Positions 62,326 to 64,000 of a stretch of 64,000 bases of DNA are shown here, piece after piece. The translations under genes were made by a program, and so were the position numbers. The stretch is from Segatella buccae ATCC 33574 (lineage in GTDB: Bacteria; Bacteroidota; Bacteroidia; Bacteroidales; Bacteroidaceae), in the NCBI RefSeq assembly GCF_000184945.1, contig NZ_GL586311.1, forward strand, positions 2,448,853 through 2,512,852. The letters run 5' to 3'. The first letter of the stretch is position 1. The number at the start of each line of letters is the position of its first letter. Below the pieces are notes generated by a model, which had not been told where the DNA came from, did not search any database, and was given only the letters and a program-made list of their open reading frames with translations.

Positions 62326-63363
62326 ATGATAAATCGGGAGTTGATAAGAATTAAGATAGTCCAGTTAACCTACGCATACTATCAAAACGGCAACAAAAAT
62401 ATGGATAATGCCGAGAAAGAGCTGCTCTTCAGCCTTTCCAAGGCCTATGATCTCTATAATTATTTGTTAGGACTCATCGTAGCTCTGACACAAGAGGCAC
62501 GTCACAAGGTGGAAGTGGCCACCACCCGTGCGCAGCGTGAAGGCACGGAACCACCTTCAGCCAAGTTTGCCTACAACAAATTTGCCGTCCAACTCGAAGA
62601 GAACAAGATGCTCTGCGAGTTTATGGAAAACCAGAAGCAGACTTGGAAAGATGACATAGAATATGTACGCAAACTACTCACCCAGATAGAGCAGAGCCAA
62701 ATCTACATCGACTACATGGCCGACACAACCGACAGTTACGATGCCGACCGTGAAGTGTGGCGCAAGATATACCGCCAGCTCATAGAAGACAACGACGAGC
62801 TGAATGCCGTGCTTGAGGAGAAGAGTCTCTACTGGAACGACGACAAAGAAGTGGTAGACACATTTGTAGTGAAAACCATCAAGCGCTTCGATCCGGCCAA
62901 CAAGAGCAATCAAGAATTGCTGCCGGAATATAAAGATGAGGAAGACCGCGAGTTTGCCCGCAAACTGTTTCGTGCCACCATCCTCAATGCCGACCAATAT
63001 CAGCGCTACATGAGCGATGCGAGTCGCAACTGGGACTTTTCACGTTTGGCTTATATGGATGTGGTGATCATGCAGATCGCCATTGCCGAAATGCTCACGT
63101 TCCCGGGCATCCCTGTCAGTGTGACCATCAATGAATACGTGAACCTCGCCAAGGTTTACAGCACCCCGCGCAGCGGTGGCTACATCAATGGGATGTTGGA
63201 CAACATTGCCCGTTTCCTGGCCAAAAATGGAAAAATGCTCAAGCCGGTGCCCGAAAGGAAACCTAAGGGTGAAAAGATCACTCCGGTCAAGAAGGAGGAA
63301 GAAAGCAAAGAGGTTGAGCATAGACCGGAAGGAGATGACACCGTATCCACAACCGACAAATAA
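62326..63363 (+). CDS. nusB: Transcription antitermination factor NusB (long N-terminal form)
   Basis: Binds boxA RNA with NusE/S10 in rRNA antitermination. The 345-residue protein is much longer than the about 140 residues of E. coli NusB. The canonical fold is at about 215-310 (ARKLFRATILNADQYQRYMS, LAYMDVVIMQIAIAEMLTFP). A coiled-coil-like N-terminal region (about 1-200) precedes it. The C-terminal about 35 residues are Lys/Glu-rich. This long version is usual in Bacteroidetes. yajC follows after 31 nt, then the YbbR-like gene. Confidence 0.93.
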   Translation: MINRELIRIKIVQLTYAYYQNGNKNMDNAEKELLFSLSKAYDLYNYLLGLIVALTQEARHKVEVATTRAQREGTEPPSAKFAYNKFAVQLEENKMLCEFMENQKQTWKDDIEYVRKLLTQIEQSQIYIDYMADTTDSYDADREVWRKIYRQLIEDNDELNAVLEEKSLYWNDDKEVVDTFVVKTIKRFDPANKSNQELLPEYKDEEDREFARKLFRATILNADQYQRYMSDASRNWDFSRLAYMDVVIMQIAIAEMLTFPGIPVSVTINEYVNLAKVYSTPRSGGYINGMLDNIARFLAKNGKMLKPVPERKPKGEKITPVKKEEESKEVEHRPEGDDTVSTTDK

Positions 63364-63394
63364 CAAAAAATAACAATAAATACAACAAACAAAC

Positions 63395-63709
63395 ATGACA
63401 ACAATGTTTCTTGCCGCCCAGGCAGCCCAAGGAGGAGGCTCCATGACGTTCCTCATTATGATGATCGCCATTTTCGCCATTATTTGGTTTTTCATGATGC
63501 GCCCGCAACAGAAGCGCCAGAAAGAAATCCGCAATTTCCAAAACTCGTTACAGAACGGAACGGAAGTGGTAACACAAGGCGGTGTACACGGTACGGTCAA
63601 GAGCGTAGACCTCAACACAAATACCGTTGAGGTGGAGATTGCCCGTGGTGTGATCATCACCGTAGAGAAAAACTGTGTTTTCAAAAGCGCTCCCCAACAG
63701 CAGCAATAA
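63395..63709 (+). CDS. yajC: Preprotein translocase subunit YajC
   Basis: Single-span inner-membrane protein that associates with the SecDF complex. The 104-residue protein has one membrane segment (about residues 15-36, SMTFLIMMIAIFAIIWFFMM) followed by the YajC motif RPQQKRQKEIRNFQNSLQNG and a small soluble domain (TEVVTQGGVHGTVKSVD). The length and motif are typical. It follows nusB by 31 nt. Confidence 0.94.
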   Translation: MTTMFLAAQAAQGGGSMTFLIMMIAIFAIIWFFMMRPQQKRQKEIRNFQNSLQNGTEVVTQGGVHGTVKSVDLNTNTVEVEIARGVIITVEKNCVFKSAPQQQQ

Positions 63710-63751
63710 CCACTTTGTAGCCATTGCCTGCAGAGCATAAGTTGCACACAC

Positions 63752-64000
63752 ATGAATAATCTGTCGCGGATATACCGCCTTGTCAGGAACTTCCTGTTCA
63801 GTTCTGTGAACAAGGAGTTTCTGATTTTTTTGTTCTTTCTCTTTCTGAGTGGAACATTCTGGTTGCTCATGGCTCTCAACGAGACCTACGAGTATGAATA
63901 TCCCGTGACACCCCGATTGGTGGGAGTACCCAAGAATGTCGTCATCACGGGCGACATCGATGACACCATACATGTCACCATCCGCGACAAGGGATTCACA
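63752..64000 (+). CDS. YbbR-like domain protein (partial, runs off right edge)
   Basis: The visible 83 codons start ATG at 63752 and begin MNNLSRIYRLVRNFLFSS. A membrane segment (FLIFLFFLFLSGTFWLLMAL) and the start of a YbbR-type beta domain follow (YPVTPRLVGVPKNVVITGDI). It is consistent with the nusB-yajC-ybbR order seen in Bacteroidetes. The rest lies beyond the window. YbbR proteins are thought to act at the periplasmic face of the inner membrane. Confidence 0.85.
   Translation, partial: MNNLSRIYRLVRNFLFSSVNKEFLIFLFFLFLSGTFWLLMALNETYEYEYPVTPRLVGVPKNVVITGDIDDTIHVTIRDKGFT

Overview
The window reads as chromosomal DNA of a Prevotellaceae-type Bacteroidetes. The evidence is the primary sigma factor of the short Bacteroidetes type, repeated promoters of the TTTG-(19 to 21 nt)-TAnnTTTG class, BspA-like leucine-rich surface proteins, a serine palmitoyltransferase for sphingolipids, a fused DAHP synthase-chorismate mutase, AsnA, LptD and a queuosine salvage and synthesis pair. 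No species is claimed. Most genes are housekeeping and sit in short operons. The accessory material is a truncated insertion sequence at the left edge, BspA-like and fimbrillin-like surface genes, and several families of intergenic repeats.

Layout. 1-456: zinc-ribbon transposase fragment (minus), apparently frameshifted. 867-2811: groS-groL (minus) with a palindrome cluster upstream. 2980-4452: ThrE-type exporter. 4694-6873: BspA-like protein followed by a small acidic protein (minus). 7592-8548: hemerythrin-LuxR regulator. 8816-10084: two tandem deoxynucleoside kinases. 10444-12483: TonB-plug protein. 12664-15637: metY and a GH25/MORN protein. 15828-16700: sigma factor. 16870-19262: divergent serine palmitoyltransferase and lipid kinase. 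19410-21005: TPR/HTH lipoprotein. 21387-25095: giant BspA-like protein plus a second small acidic protein. 25562-29000: AAA ATPase, DKNYY-like protein, rclA. 29563-31482: copA. 31479-34052: envelope and TPR proteins. 34139-38946: aromatic amino acid operon led by a Phe/Tyr-rich leader peptide and a terminator (transcription attenuator). 39145-42952: asnA, a WecB-like epimerase homologue and a MATE pump (minus). 43156-43232: tRNA-Arg(CCG). 43490-46973: pepT and a cation/proton antiporter. 47185-52504: lptD, HD protein, carboxyltransferase (minus). 52684-53526: lipoprotein. 53919-55273: queF and a queuosine precursor transporter (minus). 55508-55951: small membrane protein. 56489-58337: third small acidic protein and a fimbrillin-like lipoprotein. 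58858-59706: TlpA-like lipoprotein. 59814-62087: purN, S4 protein, pth, rplY (minus). 62326-64000: nusB, yajC and a YbbR-like protein (runs off the window).

How genes work together. The pheA-aminotransferase-DAHP synthase/chorismate mutase-tyrA block makes Phe and Tyr and appears to be sensed by ribosome stalling on a leader peptide. rclA and copA lie in tandem and fit a copper or oxidant response. spt and the lipid kinase are divergent and fit sphingolipid metabolism. queF and the precursor transporter belong to queuosine.

The most novel-looking signals are: (i) three paralogous small acidic proteins, each next to a large surface protein gene; (ii) a dispersed non-coding element of about 350-390 bp, present in two full copies and one or two partial copies, with a long hairpin in each full copy; (iii) the attenuator before pheA; (iv) a CopA with no recognisable nucleotide-binding domain; (v) a 42-bp perfect inverted repeat between the two queuosine genes.
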